Shown here in pieces: positions 43,218 through 53,782 of a stretch of DNA of 64,000 bases (the stretch's first letter is position 1; each line of letters starts with the position of its first letter). The notes below the pieces were generated by a model. It had not been told where the DNA came from. It did no database searches and saw nothing but the letters and a program-made list of their open reading frames with translations. This stretch comes from CAVTQY01 sp963736975 (GTDB lineage Bacteria > Pseudomonadota > Alphaproteobacteria > Acetobacterales > Acetobacteraceae): contig CAVTQY010000002.1 of assembly GCA_963736975.1 (NCBI GenBank), positions 1,054,001 through 1,118,000 on the forward strand, in the 5' to 3' direction. Position numbers and translations under genes: made by a program.

Positions 43218-44006
43218 TCATTGATCGGCTCGCAGCACGGCAAGCCCACGCCTTGCCAGGGCGGCGGCGGTGGCCGCTGACGGTGGCGCATCGACGATCA
43301 GGCCGGCCGCCGAGGCAAAATGCGGGATGCGCACCGGCGTCAGCCGCTGGAACTTGCCGCGGTCCAGCACGAACCAGGCCCGCGCCGCGGCGGTGATCAT
43401 GCGGCCGCGCAGCTCGGCGCCGGCCCGCGTGTAGTCGGTGACCTCGCCGTCCGGCGTCAGCCCGCCGCCGCCGATAAAGGCGAGATCGACACGGAACCGC
43501 CCGATCGCCTCCAGCACATCGATGCCCGCGGTCGCTTCCTCGGCCGGATCGACCTCGCCGCCCAACAGATGCACGCGCGTGCGCGGCAGCCGGCATAGCA
43601 TCTGCGCTACGGCGAGCCCGGTGGTGCAGACCGTCAGCCCCTGCCGTTCGCGCAATGCGCGGGCAACCGCGAGCGTCGTCGTGCCGCAATCCAGCAGCAC
43701 CACCATGCCATCCGCCACCAGCGTGGCCGCGCGCCGGCCGATCGCCGCCTTGCCGGGAGCGTTCTCGGCCAGACGTTCGGCGAGCGCCGGCTCATGCGCG
43801 TCACGCCTGGTCGCGCCGCCATGCACGAGGTCGAGGCGGCCGCGGTCGGCCAGGTATTTCAGGTCGCGCCGAATGGTTTCGCGCGAAACGCCGAAGGCGC
43901 GCGCGAGCTCGCCGACAGCGACGGAACCGGCGGCGCCGGCCCGCTGGAGGATCTCGTCGTGGCGCCGGGCGGCGATGGGCCGGCCGGGGAAAGCTGAGTG
44001 GGGCAT
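43218..44006 (-). CDS. DeoR/GlpR family transcriptional regulator
   Basis: This 262-aa protein has an N-terminal helix-turn-helix (RHDEILQRAGAAGSVAVGELARAFGVSRETIRRDLKYLADRG), including the family's ETIRRDL recognition helix. Its C-terminal DeoRC sugar-phosphate-isomerase-like sensor shows LLDCGTTTLAVARAL, LLGGEVDPAEEATAGIDVLEAI and DLAFIGGGGLTPDGEV. DeoR proteins usually repress and are relieved by a phosphorylated ligand. It is divergent from the EamA-pbfA pair. A phosphorus-containing effector would suit the surrounding phosphonate genes. Confidence 0.92.
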   Translation of the reverse strand: MPHSAFPGRPIAARRHDEILQRAGAAGSVAVGELARAFGVSRETIRRDLKYLADRGRLDLVHGGATRRDAHEPALAERLAENAPGKAAIGRRAATLVADGMVVLLDCGTTTLAVARALRERQGLTVCTTGLAVAQMLCRLPRTRVHLLGGEVDPAEEATAGIDVLEAIGRFRVDLAFIGGGGLTPDGEVTDYTRAGAELRGRMITAAARAWFVLDRGKFQRLTPVRIPHFASAAGLIVDAPPSAATAAALARRGLAVLRADQ

Positions 44007-44102
44007 CGGCCTCCGGCCAGGTATGTTGTATATTGTGGCATTTTTCGTCAATGCGGTGCAACATTCCGCTGCCATGGCAACGCGCGCGAGAGGAGGCAGG
44101 CT

Positions 44103-44960
44103 GTGACGACCGGCGGCATCGAGCCGGTCGTGCTGCCGGCCGTGCTGGCCGCGGCCGCTTTGCATGCCGGTTGGAACACGGTGGTCAAAGCGCGGCTGGA
44201 GCCGCTGCTTGCAATGAACCTGGTGGTGCTGTCATGCGGGTTGATCGCGACGCCGTTCCTGGCCGGCTTCGGCGTGCCGCGCGCCGCGGCCTGGCCGTAT
44301 GTGGCCGCATCCGTAGCACTGCATCTGTTGTATTACCTGGCACTCGCCGAAGCGTACCGCCGCGCGGATATGAGCCAGGTTTATCCGATCGCCCGCGGCA
44401 GCGCGCCGCTGTTCACGGCGTTGGCCACCGTGGTGATCATGCGCGAGCCGCTGAGCGCGCGGGCGCTGATCGGCGTTCTCGCACTGGGCGGCGGCATTCT
44501 GCTGTTGGCCCTGCACCGGCGCCGGGCGGAGCGGCACGACCTGGCCGCGATGGGCTTCGCAATAACGACCGGGATTATCATCGCCGGCTATACGACCGTG
44601 GACGGGACGGGCGCCCGCATCGCCGGCGATCCGAACGCTTATGCGTCCACCCTGTTCGTGGTGGATATGCTGCCCTTGCCGCTGCTCGTGCTCGCGCGGC
44701 GCGGCCCCGCGGCATTCGTTGCTATGCGCCGCTATACCGGGCAGGGGCTGCTGGGCGGCGCCATGTCGCTCGCGGCATACTGGATCGCGATCTGGGCAAT
44801 GACACGGGCGCCGATCGCGGTGGTCGCGGCGCTGCGCGAAACGAGCGTGCTGTTTTCGGCGCTGCTCGCAACTGTCGTGCTCAGGGAACGGTTTGCGCCG
44901 CTGCGCGGTATTGCCGCGGTGGTGATACTCGCCGGGATTATCCTGATCCGGCTGCAATAG
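44103..44960 (+). CDS. EamA/DMT family transporter
   Basis: This 285-aa protein has ten predicted spans arranged as two EamA repeats; SQVYPIARGSAPLFTALATVVIMREPLS is the typical end of repeat one, and LRETSVLFSALLATVVLRERF that of repeat two. Family members mostly export metabolites or amino acids. The GTG at 44103 follows an AGGAGG site at good spacing. It is 11 bases upstream of the pbfA-like gene, so the two form one operon. Confidence 0.85.
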   Translation: MTTGGIEPVVLPAVLAAAALHAGWNTVVKARLEPLLAMNLVVLSCGLIATPFLAGFGVPRAAAWPYVAASVALHLLYYLALAEAYRRADMSQVYPIARGSAPLFTALATVVIMREPLSARALIGVLALGGGILLLALHRRRAERHDLAAMGFAITTGIIIAGYTTVDGTGARIAGDPNAYASTLFVVDMLPLPLLVLARRGPAAFVAMRRYTGQGLLGGAMSLAAYWIAIWAMTRAPIAVVAALRETSVLFSALLATVVLRERFAPLRGIAAVVILAGIILIRLQ

Positions 44961-44971
44961 CGGAGGAGGCG

Positions 44972-46378
44972 ATGGACAGCCCGCATCCCGTGCCGTCCGA
45001 AGGCGACACCAACCTGACCGGCCGGCGCGCCGCCTGGCAGGCGCGGGCACTCGATCCCGCGACCCGCGCGCTGCTGGCGCGCGATGCGGCTTCGTTCCTG
45101 CACCAGTCGGTGTCCACGCCCTGCCTGAACGCAATCGCGAAGGCCGAAGGCATCTGGATCGAGGATACCGCCGGCCGGCGCTACATGGATTTCCATGGCA
45201 ACAATGTTCATCACATCGGTTACGGACATCCGCGGCTGAAACGGGCGATCGCCGAACAGATGGAGGCGTTGAGCTTCGCGCCGCGCCGCTATGCGTGCGA
45301 CGTGACGGTGCAACTGGCCGAGAAGCTGACCGCCATCGCGCCGGGCGGGCTGTCCAAGGTGCTGTTCACCACCGGCGGGTCGGACGCGGTGGAGGTCGCG
45401 GTCAAACTGGCGCGCGCCGCGACGGGCCGGTTCAAGACGCTGTCGTTCTGGGATGCGTTTCATGGCGCGGGCATTGGCGCCTCGGCGCTGTCCGGCGAGG
45501 CGCTGTTCCGCTCCGGCCCGGCAGCACCGCTGGTCGCGGGGGCGCAGCACGTGGCGCCGTTTGCCTGTTATCGCTGCCCCTATGGGCATCCGGTGGATGC
45601 GGACGGGCGGCCGCTGCTCGATCAGTGCCACATGGCCTGCGCGGCGATGGTGGAGTACGTGCTCGCCCATGAAGCCGATATCGCCGCGGTGATTGCCGAG
45701 CCAGCGCGCGCGGTCCCTTATCTGGCGCCGCCCGGGTACTGGGCGCGCGTGCGAGAGGCGTGCGCGCGGCATGGTGCATTGCTGATCTTCGACGAAATAC
45801 CGACCGGGCTCGGCAAAACCGGACGCATGTTCGCCAGCGAGCACGACGCGGTGTCGCCGGATATCCTGGTGCTGGGCAAGGCGCTCGGCGGCGGCATTCT
45901 GCCGATCGCGGCGGTGCTGGCTAGGCCGGAGCTGGATGTGGCGGGGGCGTGGGCGTTCGGACACTACACGCATGAGAAAAACCCGGTCACCGCGCGCGCC
46001 GCGCTGACGACGATCGAGATCATCGAGGATGAGGGGCTGGTGGAGAATGCGGCGCGCGTGGGCGCGCTGGCGGTCGAGCGATTGGAGCAGATGAAACGGG
46101 CGCTACCGGCGATCGGCGATGTGCGCGGGCGCGGGCTGTTGATCGGCATCGAACTGGTGCGGAGCCGCGGGGAGAAGATCCCGGATGACGAGCTGGCCGA
46201 GGCGGTGTTGTACCGCGCGCTGGATCGCGGGCTGTCGTTCAAGGTGACAATGGGGAATGTGTTGACGCTGACGCCGCCGCTGACGGTCGGCGAATCGGAG
46301 ATGATGCGGGCGTTGGATATACTGGAGGAAGCGTTAGGGCCCTCACCCGGTTCGCTGCGCGAACCGACCCCGGATTAA
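44972..46378 (+). CDS. pbfA: (R)-1-hydroxy-2-aminoethylphosphonate ammonia-lyase, PbfA-like (class III aminotransferase fold)
   Basis: This 468-aa fold-type I PLP enzyme has EDTAGRRYMDFHGNNVHHIGYGHP near the start, TLSFWDAFHGAGIG, CYRCPYGHP, LIFDEIPTGLGKTG and the PLP Lys303 in LVLGKALGGG. The DFHGNNVH and RRYACD patterns match the PbfA group, which releases ammonia from (R)-1-hydroxy-AEP to give phosphonoacetaldehyde, the substrate of PhnY. The nearby phn genes support this. The last 13 codons are contributed by a REP-like element. A GGAGGAGG site precedes the start. Class III aminotransferase is the broader fallback call. Confidence 0.82.
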   Translation: MDSPHPVPSEGDTNLTGRRAAWQARALDPATRALLARDAASFLHQSVSTPCLNAIAKAEGIWIEDTAGRRYMDFHGNNVHHIGYGHPRLKRAIAEQMEALSFAPRRYACDVTVQLAEKLTAIAPGGLSKVLFTTGGSDAVEVAVKLARAATGRFKTLSFWDAFHGAGIGASALSGEALFRSGPAAPLVAGAQHVAPFACYRCPYGHPVDADGRPLLDQCHMACAAMVEYVLAHEADIAAVIAEPARAVPYLAPPGYWARVREACARHGALLIFDEIPTGLGKTGRMFASEHDAVSPDILVLGKALGGGILPIAAVLARPELDVAGAWAFGHYTHEKNPVTARAALTTIEIIEDEGLVENAARVGALAVERLEQMKRALPAIGDVRGRGLLIGIELVRSRGEKIPDDELAEAVLYRALDRGLSFKVTMGNVLTLTPPLTVGESEMMRALDILEEALGPSPGSLREPTPD

Positions 46379-46423
46379 GTCCGGGGCAGGCTCTCTCCCG
46401 CATAACGGGAGAGGTGAACGGGG
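46340..46423. repeat. REP-like intergenic element, copy 3
   Basis: CCCTCACCC, then GGTTCGCTGCGCGAACC, an extra CCCCGGATTAAGTCCGGGG stem, and CTCTCCCGC...GCGGGAGAG-like sequence followed by GTGAACGGGG. The first part overlaps the end of the pbfA-like gene, including its TAA stop. It sits between convergent genes and could terminate both. Confidence 0.7.
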
Positions 46424-46453
46424 CAGCGCGATTCGCCTTCGTTTGCGTATGCT

Positions 46454-47185
46454 CTACTCGGCATAGCCCGTGCGCAGGGCGTGCGCCCATTCCGGGCGGC
46501 CGTTCGCGGCGGCGCGCCGGGCGGCCTGCTCCCAGTCGTACGGAAGGGCGCGAAACTCGGCCTGCACCGCGCCGTCGTTCAAGATCAGGATCGCGTAGCG
46601 CGCGTGCGGCGAGCCGGTTTCCGAGCGATGCGCCGGCGGCCCGGGATCGAGATAGGCGGGGCAGCCGACACTGCCGGGATTGACGACGACGGTGCCGCTG
46701 CCGAGCCGGACTAGTCGCGGCTGGTGGCTGTGGCCGCACAACACCAACGCGGGCGCTCCTCGTCCGAGCGCGGCCGCCATCTGATCCGCCGGGGCGAGGC
46801 GAAGCTGGCCGTCATGGACCACATCGATGAAATAGCCGGTGTCATCGAGCGGGTTCGCGTGAAAACAGCGCGCCCCGTCGAACTCCTGCGCGAAAGGCAG
46901 TTCGGCCAACCATTGCAACTGGGCGGCGGTCAGGCACTCCCGGGCGAAGCGATCGGACGCGCCGAGTGGTGACTCGCCAAGTCCGGCGGCACGGTCGTGA
47001 TTGCCGCGCACCGTCCGCATGGGAACGGTCTGCAGCCTCTCCCATGTCTCGTGCGGCCAGAGCGGGCCGGATACGCAGTCGCCGAGATTGCAAATGATAT
47101 CGACGTGGTTGCGCTCGATATCGGCGAGCACGGCATTCAACGCCGGCAGATTGCCGTGGATATCGGCAATGGCCGCTATCCTCAT
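46454..47185 (-). CDS. YfcE/PrpE-like metallophosphoesterase in the phn operon
   Basis: This 243-aa protein has the calcineurin-like blocks in order: IAAIADIHGNLPAL, CNLGDCVSGP, RTVRGNHDRA, LCGHSHQPRLV and VVNPGSVGCP. These form a dinuclear metal centre for phosphomono- or diester hydrolysis. Its ATG overlaps the stop of the PhnV-like permease (ATGA), so it is the last gene of the AEP uptake operon. A role in freeing AEP or hydroxy-AEP from esters is an attractive inference, but the family is broad. Confidence 0.9.
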   Translation of the reverse strand: MRIAAIADIHGNLPALNAVLADIERNHVDIICNLGDCVSGPLWPHETWERLQTVPMRTVRGNHDRAAGLGESPLGASDRFARECLTAAQLQWLAELPFAQEFDGARCFHANPLDDTGYFIDVVHDGQLRLAPADQMAAALGRGAPALVLCGHSHQPRLVRLGSGTVVVNPGSVGCPAYLDPGPPAHRSETGSPHARYAILILNDGAVQAEFRALPYDWEQAARRAAANGRPEWAHALRTGYAE

Positions 47186-47991
47186 TGCCGAGCTGCCCGC
47201 AGCGGAATCTGCGACAGCGCACCCAGCACCGCCAGCGTGCTGATGGCCAGCAGGACGGTCAGCGCGGCACCGTCGAAGACCGCGCCGCGATCCGACAGGC
47301 CAAAGATGCCGACCGGCAGGGTCACCCAGCCGGGGGGATACACCATGATCGTCGCGCCAAGCTCGCCCATCGACAACGCGAAGCTCAGGCTGAAGGCCGC
47401 GAGCAGATAGGGCGCCACCAGCGGCAGAGTGATGCGCCGCAGGCGATAGAATGGCCGCGCGCCCAGGCTTTCCGCCACCTGTTCCAGCTCCGGCGGCAGC
47501 CGCGCCAGGCCGGCGGCGACATTGCCGTAGGTGAAGGCGGAGATCAGCACGAAATGCGCGATCACCACGATCGTGATGGTGCCGTTCAGCAGCAACGGCT
47601 TCTGGCTGAATGCCACCAGCAGCCCGAGCCCGACGGACACCGACGGCACCGCACTGGGGACAAAGAATGCCAGGTCCAACACCCGGCGCGGCGCCCGGGC
47701 GACGCCGCGCAGGGCGAGCGCCGCCCAGCTTCCGCTCACCAGCGCCACGAGGCCGGCGATGAAGCCGGTGATGATGCTGACGCGCAGCTCGGCGCCGCTG
47801 TCGCCTTGCAGCGCCGCCGTATAGTGCGCGAGCGTGAGCGCGCGCGGCAGCACGCCGTTCCACTGCCCGGCGACGCTCGCCAGCGCGATCGTCGCGGCCG
47901 GCAGGCCATAGAGCAGCGCAACCATCAGCGCCAGCAGCGCCCAGCAGAGGGCGCGGCCACGGCTAGACCAGACCAGCACCGCGGCCTCCAA
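47182..47991 (-). CDS. phnV: 2-aminoethylphosphonate ABC transporter permease (PhnV-like)
   Basis: This 269-aa protein has six spans and the EAA loop ELEQVAESLGARPFYRLRRITLP. It belongs to the Fe3+/spermidine-type permease group that includes AEP transporters. The start at 47991 lies inside the end of the PhnU-like gene (29-base overlap). The operon partners (AEP binding protein and pathway enzymes) point to AEP as cargo. Confidence 0.85.
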   Translation of the reverse strand: MEAAVLVWSSRGRALCWALLALMVALLYGLPAATIALASVAGQWNGVLPRALTLAHYTAALQGDSGAELRVSIITGFIAGLVALVSGSWAALALRGVARAPRRVLDLAFFVPSAVPSVSVGLGLLVAFSQKPLLLNGTITIVVIAHFVLISAFTYGNVAAGLARLPPELEQVAESLGARPFYRLRRITLPLVAPYLLAAFSLSFALSMGELGATIMVYPPGWVTLPVGIFGLSDRGAVFDGAALTVLLAISTLAVLGALSQIPLRAARQ

Positions 47992-48834
47992 ACCGGGACA
48001 GCACCACGCGATACAGCGAGTAGAGGCCGAGCGACAGCACGATGTTCACCATCGCGATGACGCAGGCGGTCGGATAGTCGAATTCCTGGATCGCCTTGTC
48101 ATAGACCAGCAGCGGCAGGGTGATGACGCCCTTGGCACCGATGAACAGCACGATGCCGAATTCGTTCACGGTGAGCAGCAGGCAGAGGCTGCCGCCCGCC
48201 AGCAGGGCCGGGATCGCGGCGGGGAAAATAATGCGGCGGATGATGCGCCAGGGGCCGGCGCCAAGGCTGCTCGCAACCTCGATCTGCGCCGTCTCGATCA
48301 GCGAAAACGCGGCGAGCAGCGGGCGCATCACGAACGGGGTGTAAACCGTGACCTCGGCGAGGATGACGCCCCAGGCGGAATACAGGAAGTCGATCGGCGG
48401 CATTGGCAGATGGAAGAGCTGCATCGCCGATTGGTTGAGCAGGCCGGCGGAACCGTAGATGAAGGTGAAGGCGAGCGCGATCAGGAAGGTCGGCAGCGCG
48501 ATGAAGGTATCGACCAGCCGCGATACCAGCCACGCACCGGGGAACGGCACGAAAGAGAGGATCATCGCCAGCACGAAGCCTACGACCAGGCAGCCCGCGC
48601 TGGAAGCCAGGGCGATGACGACGGTGTGGAGCAGCGCGTTGCGGAACAGCGCTGTTTGAAACACGGCGGTGTAGCCGGCGAAGGACGCGGGATGCGTGCC
48701 GGCGGTCAGCGACTGGCTCAGGATCAGCGCCAGCGGGTAGAAGAACAGCACCCCGAGCACGAGCAGCGGCGGCGCGATCCAGAGCGATGGCGGGCGCCAT
48801 TTTGGCCCGCGCGGCAGCGCCAGAGCCGCACCGC

Positions 48835-48838
<4 letters not shown>
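47963..48838 (-). CDS. phnU: 2-aminoethylphosphonate ABC transporter permease (PhnU-like)
   Basis: This 291-aa protein has six spans and the EAA-type loop LIETAQIEVASSLGAGPWRIIRRIIFP. I chose the ATG at 48838 because it gives the ATGA overlap with phnT; a longer upstream frame lacks support. It pairs with PhnV to form the import channel. Confidence 0.85.
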
Positions 48839-49979
<1,141 letters not shown>

Positions 49980-49980
<1 letters not shown>

Positions 49981-51017
49981 CAGCTGCCGGTCTCCTGATG
50001 CCAGCGGGCAACGTCCTGCGGCAGGTCCTGCAGCACCTTGGCCCAGTCGGGCGACCAGATCTCCACGCCTTCCATCATCGCATGAAGTTTCTTGTAGTTC
50101 TGGTCGGTCGGGTGCACGTCCTCGCGCGCCGGCAGGCCCTGGGCGATCGAGCTGACCTCCATCTGTGCCTGCGGGCTGAGCAGGAAATCGATCAGCTTCT
50201 TGCCGTTCTCGGCATGCGGCGCGCCGGCCACCAGGGCGATGTAATAGGGCAGCGCGAACGCGGCGCGCTTGCCGTCGGGACCGGCGGGCCAGAACACGCG
50301 GATATTCGGATTGTCCTGCATCTGCGCGAGGTTCATCTGGATGTCGCCATTGGCGACCCAGATCTCGCCCTTGTTGACGAGCGGTGTCAGCTTGCCGGTG
50401 GAGGCGGACGGTCCGAGATTGTTCGCCTGCAGTTTCTTCAGATAGGCGAAGCCGGCATCCTTGCTGCCAAAGGCATGAAACACCTGCAGCATCACCGCTG
50501 TGCCGTCGCCGGCCTGACCCGGTGTGGAATATTGCAGCTTGTTCTTGAATTTCGGATCGAGCAGGTCGTTGTATGTCTGCGGTGGCTCTTTCAGCACCGA
50601 GGCGTCATAGATGAAGTTGGGGTAGTCGTTCACCATCGCATAGTAGCGGCCCTGCGGGTCCTTGTCGCGGGCGGCGATCTGGTCGGCCCCGGCGGGAGTG
50701 TATGGCTGCAGCAGCCCGTCGGCGGCGGCCTTCTGCATGAACGGCGGCAGCGTCACCAGCACGTCGGCCTGCGGATTGGATTTTTCCTTGGCCACCCGGT
50801 CCATCACTCCGGCCGAGCCGCCCTCGACATACTGCACCTTGATCCCGGTTGCCTTGGTGAAGGCATCGAACTGCGTCTGAAACCAGTTCGGCGAGCCGTC
50901 GCGCAGCCCGTCGGCGCTGTAGATGGTGACCACGCCTTGTGCCCAAGCGGATGGCAACCAGGCGGGTCCCATCAGCAGCGCTGCGCAGGCTACGGCTAGT
51001 GTTCTTCGTTTCAGCAT
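49980..51017 (-). CDS. phnS: 2-aminoethylphosphonate ABC transporter substrate-binding protein
   Basis: This 345-aa periplasmic protein has a Sec signal (LAVACAALLMGPAWLPSAWAQ) and the family pattern VVTIYSADGLRDGSPNWFQTQFDAFTKATG, GGSAGVMDRVAKEKSNPQADVLVTLPPF and VNKGEIWVANGDIQMNLAQMQ. A GGGGAG site precedes the ATG. It lies 42 bases downstream of phnY. Together with phnTUV it makes a full AEP importer of the Salmonella PhnSTUV type. Confidence 0.9.
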
Positions 51018-51059
51018 TCCCGAGCTCCCCGTTTTATCGTTGCGTCGTCGGACCCTATA

Positions 51060-52511
51060 TCATCCCGGCCAGGGCAGCGACCAGGTCCGCACGGTCGTGT
51101 AGCCCTTCATGGTTTCGACCACCCCCTCCTTGTAGCCGAGGCCGGAATCCTTGATACCGCCGAATGGTGACATTTCGGTTCGATAGCCGGGAACTTCCCA
51201 GATGTTCACGGTGCCGACGTCCAGGGTGGCGATGAAACGGGTGATGTCGTCCAGCCGGTTGGTGCAGACGCCGGCCGACAGGCCGTAGGCAGTGGAGTTG
51301 GAAATCCGGATCACCGCCTCGATGTCGTCGGGGCAGCGGATGATCGGAATGACCGGCCCGAAGGTCTCTTCGCGCACCAGCTCGCAGTCATGCGGCACGT
51401 GATCGACCACGGTGGGCGGGTAAAGCGCGCCGTCGCGGTTGTTGCCATGCAGCAGCCGGGCGCCGGCGGCAATGGCATCGTTCACCCGCCGCTCGAACAA
51501 CGCCGCGGCGCCTTCATTGATCACCGTGCCGACATCCGTTTCAGGATCCGTCGGGTCGCCCGATCTCAGCCGGCGCGCCCGGGTCAGCACTTCCCCGGCG
51601 AAAGCATCGGCGATGCTCTCCGCCACCAGGATGCGCTTGACGGCGGTGCAGCGCTGGCCGGAATTCTTCGTCGCACCCTGTACCGCCAGCTCGGCCGCCT
51701 TGGCGGCATCGGCATCCGCCATGACGATCAGCGGGTCGTTGCCGCCGAGCTCCAGGATCAGCCGGCGATAGCCGGCGCGTTCGGCAATGTATTTGCCGAC
51801 GCGGACGGAGCCGGTGAAGGTCACCAGCTCGGCGTCCGGATCGGTGATCATCGCGTCGCCCATGGTGGCCGGATTGCCGGTGACGACCGACAGCATCCCG
51901 GGCGGCAGCCCCGCCTCATACAGAACGTCAGCCAACAGCAGCGCGGTCAGCGGCGTGAGTTCGGTCGGCTTCAGCACCACGCGGTTGTTGGTGGCGATGG
52001 CGGGCGCCAGTTTATGAGCGACCATGTTCAATGGATGGTTGAATGGCGTGATCGCCGAAATCACCCCGCGCAACGGCACACGCAGCGTATGGATGCGGCG
52101 CGGCTTGCCGTGCGCGGTGATATCGCAGGCGAAGCTCTGGCCGTCATCGCCGATGGCGAGCTGCCCGGTCAGGTTGAACACGTCGCAGGCACGCCCGACC
52201 TCGTAGAGCGAGTCCTTCAGGCACAGGCCGGATTCCGCGGTGATCAGCCGGGCGATGGCATCCTTGCGGGCCGCGAGCGTCTCGGCGGTCGCGAGCAGGA
52301 TGCGCTGGCGCTGATAACGCGTGAGCGAGGGGCGAAACTCCCTGGCAGCGGCGAAAGCGCGGCGCACATGCTCGGGCCGCGCGGCCGGCACGGTGCCGAC
52401 CAGGGCGCCGGAGTAGGGATTGCGCACCTCCAGCACGTCATCGGTGCCGACCAGCGTTCCGGCAAGGCGCATCGCCTCGCGACGGACCGGCTCGACCGCT
52501 GCGTCCATCAT
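51060..52511 (-). CDS. phnY: Phosphonoacetaldehyde dehydrogenase
   Basis: This 483-aa aldehyde dehydrogenase oxidises phosphonoacetaldehyde to phosphonoacetate with NAD+. The nucleophile Cys288 is in NSGQRCTAVKR and the general base Glu254 in LELGGNDPL; NHPLNMVAHKLAPA is the coenzyme-binding stretch. The family call rests on context as well as motifs: it is between phnA and phnS and overlaps the phnA stop by one base (ATGA). Confidence 0.9.
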   Translation of the reverse strand: MMDAAVEPVRREAMRLAGTLVGTDDVLEVRNPYSGALVGTVPAARPEHVRRAFAAAREFRPSLTRYQRQRILLATAETLAARKDAIARLITAESGLCLKDSLYEVGRACDVFNLTGQLAIGDDGQSFACDITAHGKPRRIHTLRVPLRGVISAITPFNHPLNMVAHKLAPAIATNNRVVLKPTELTPLTALLLADVLYEAGLPPGMLSVVTGNPATMGDAMITDPDAELVTFTGSVRVGKYIAERAGYRRLILELGGNDPLIVMADADAAKAAELAVQGATKNSGQRCTAVKRILVAESIADAFAGEVLTRARRLRSGDPTDPETDVGTVINEGAAALFERRVNDAIAAGARLLHGNNRDGALYPPTVVDHVPHDCELVREETFGPVIPIIRCPDDIEAVIRISNSTAYGLSAGVCTNRLDDITRFIATLDVGTVNIWEVPGYRTEMSPFGGIKDSGLGYKEGVVETMKGYTTVRTWSLPWPG

Positions 52512-53770
52512 CAGGCTCCTTCGACCAGGTTGAGAGCGACGTCGAACACGTCGAAATTACGCAGACCCCGGCCGCCAGGGAGGTTGATCGGGCGGTTGAC
52601 GATCATCGGCACCTCCTGCTCGGTGGTGCCCCCATGCGAGCGCAGCGGCTCGGTGAGCCCGGACAGATCGTGCCGCGCCGCGCTGGTGCCGAGCACTTTG
52701 TGGCGGTCCGATATCACCACGAGATCGCCGGTACGGTCGGGCGGCAGCTCGAATTGCGCGCAGGCGGTGTCGCGATCCAGCGCCAGAATGATCCCGGGCA
52801 TCTGACGCAGTTCGGAGAGCAGGGTGTGGCGGTCGGCGCTGTCCGGCAGGTAGGCGGTGGCGAAGGAGCCGAGCGCGCCATGATGCAGGACATAGGGATC
52901 GGTGATCGGCAGAATGACCCGCGCGGCGTCCTTGCCCAGGCGCTCGTCGAACCAGTCCTGCAGATAGATCACGTCCGGTGAGCCGTCGGGGCGATGCTTG
53001 TCGTTCATGCCGTGATCGGCGGTGAGCGCGAGCACCGCCCCGGCCGCGTCCAGCGCGCCCACATAGCGGTCGATCATGGCGTAGAAGGCATTGGCCATGG
53101 CCGAGCCGGGGGCGGCTTTGTGCTGCACGTAATCGGTGGTGGAGAGATACATGAGGTCCGGCCGGTCGCGCTGCAACAGCTTGACGCCGGCGGCGAAGAC
53201 GAACTCCGACAGCTCGGCGGAATAGACGTCGGGCAGTTTCATGCCCACGAAGTCCAGCACATCGGCAATTCCGTTCTCAGCCAGGCTGGCACGGTCGGCG
53301 CGTTCGGAGGAGAACGCGGCCGCGCGGCCGGAGCGCATGTCGAGCCCATTGCCGAGCAAGGTCCGCAGCTTGTCCTTGGCGGTCACCACGGCGATGCGCG
53401 CGCCGGCATCGTGGAAGCAGGCCATGATGGTGGGCGCGCGCAGGAACCGCGCATCGTTCATCATGACTTCCTGTCCCGACGCACGGTCGTAGAAATAGTT
53501 GCCGCTGATCCCGTGCACCGCCGGCGGCGCGCCGGTGATGATGGAGATGTTGTTGGGGTTGGTGAAGCTCGGGATCACCGAACGGGCGCGCAGGCTGGCC
53601 CCGGTGCGCATCAGCCGGTCGAGATTGGGAGCCAGCCCGGCGGCAATCGCGGCTTCGATATAGCCGGGCTCCGAACCGTCGATGCAGACGGCCACCGTCG
53701 GTGTCTGCGGGAAGCGATAGAGGCGGCCGTTCACAGTTACCTGCCGGCCGCGCACGCTCTGCACGTTCAT
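52511..53770 (-). CDS. phnA: Phosphonoacetate hydrolase
   Basis: This 419-aa alkaline-phosphatase-superfamily enzyme splits phosphonoacetate to acetate and phosphate. The two-zinc site is complete: Asp31 (CIDGSEPG), nucleophile Thr70 (SFTNPNN), Asp213 and His217 (TTDYVQHK), Asp252 and His253 (TADHGMN) and His379 (SHGG). These match the arrangement described for PhnA of Sinorhizobium. An AAGGAG site precedes the ATG, and phnW lies 12 bases upstream. Confidence 0.95.
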   Translation of the reverse strand: MNVQSVRGRQVTVNGRLYRFPQTPTVAVCIDGSEPGYIEAAIAAGLAPNLDRLMRTGASLRARSVIPSFTNPNNISIITGAPPAVHGISGNYFYDRASGQEVMMNDARFLRAPTIMACFHDAGARIAVVTAKDKLRTLLGNGLDMRSGRAAAFSSERADRASLAENGIADVLDFVGMKLPDVYSAELSEFVFAAGVKLLQRDRPDLMYLSTTDYVQHKAAPGSAMANAFYAMIDRYVGALDAAGAVLALTADHGMNDKHRPDGSPDVIYLQDWFDERLGKDAARVILPITDPYVLHHGALGSFATAYLPDSADRHTLLSELRQMPGIILALDRDTACAQFELPPDRTGDLVVISDRHKVLGTSAARHDLSGLTEPLRSHGGTTEQEVPMIVNRPINLPGGRGLRNFDVFDVALNLVEGA

Positions 53771-53782
53771 CGCGTTGCTCCT

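Noticed and set aside
43655..46378. 907-codon plus-strand open frame
   Set aside because: Its first 440 codons are Arg-rich shadow sequence antisense to the DeoR gene and out of frame with EamA. The true gene starts at 44972 after GGAGGAGG.
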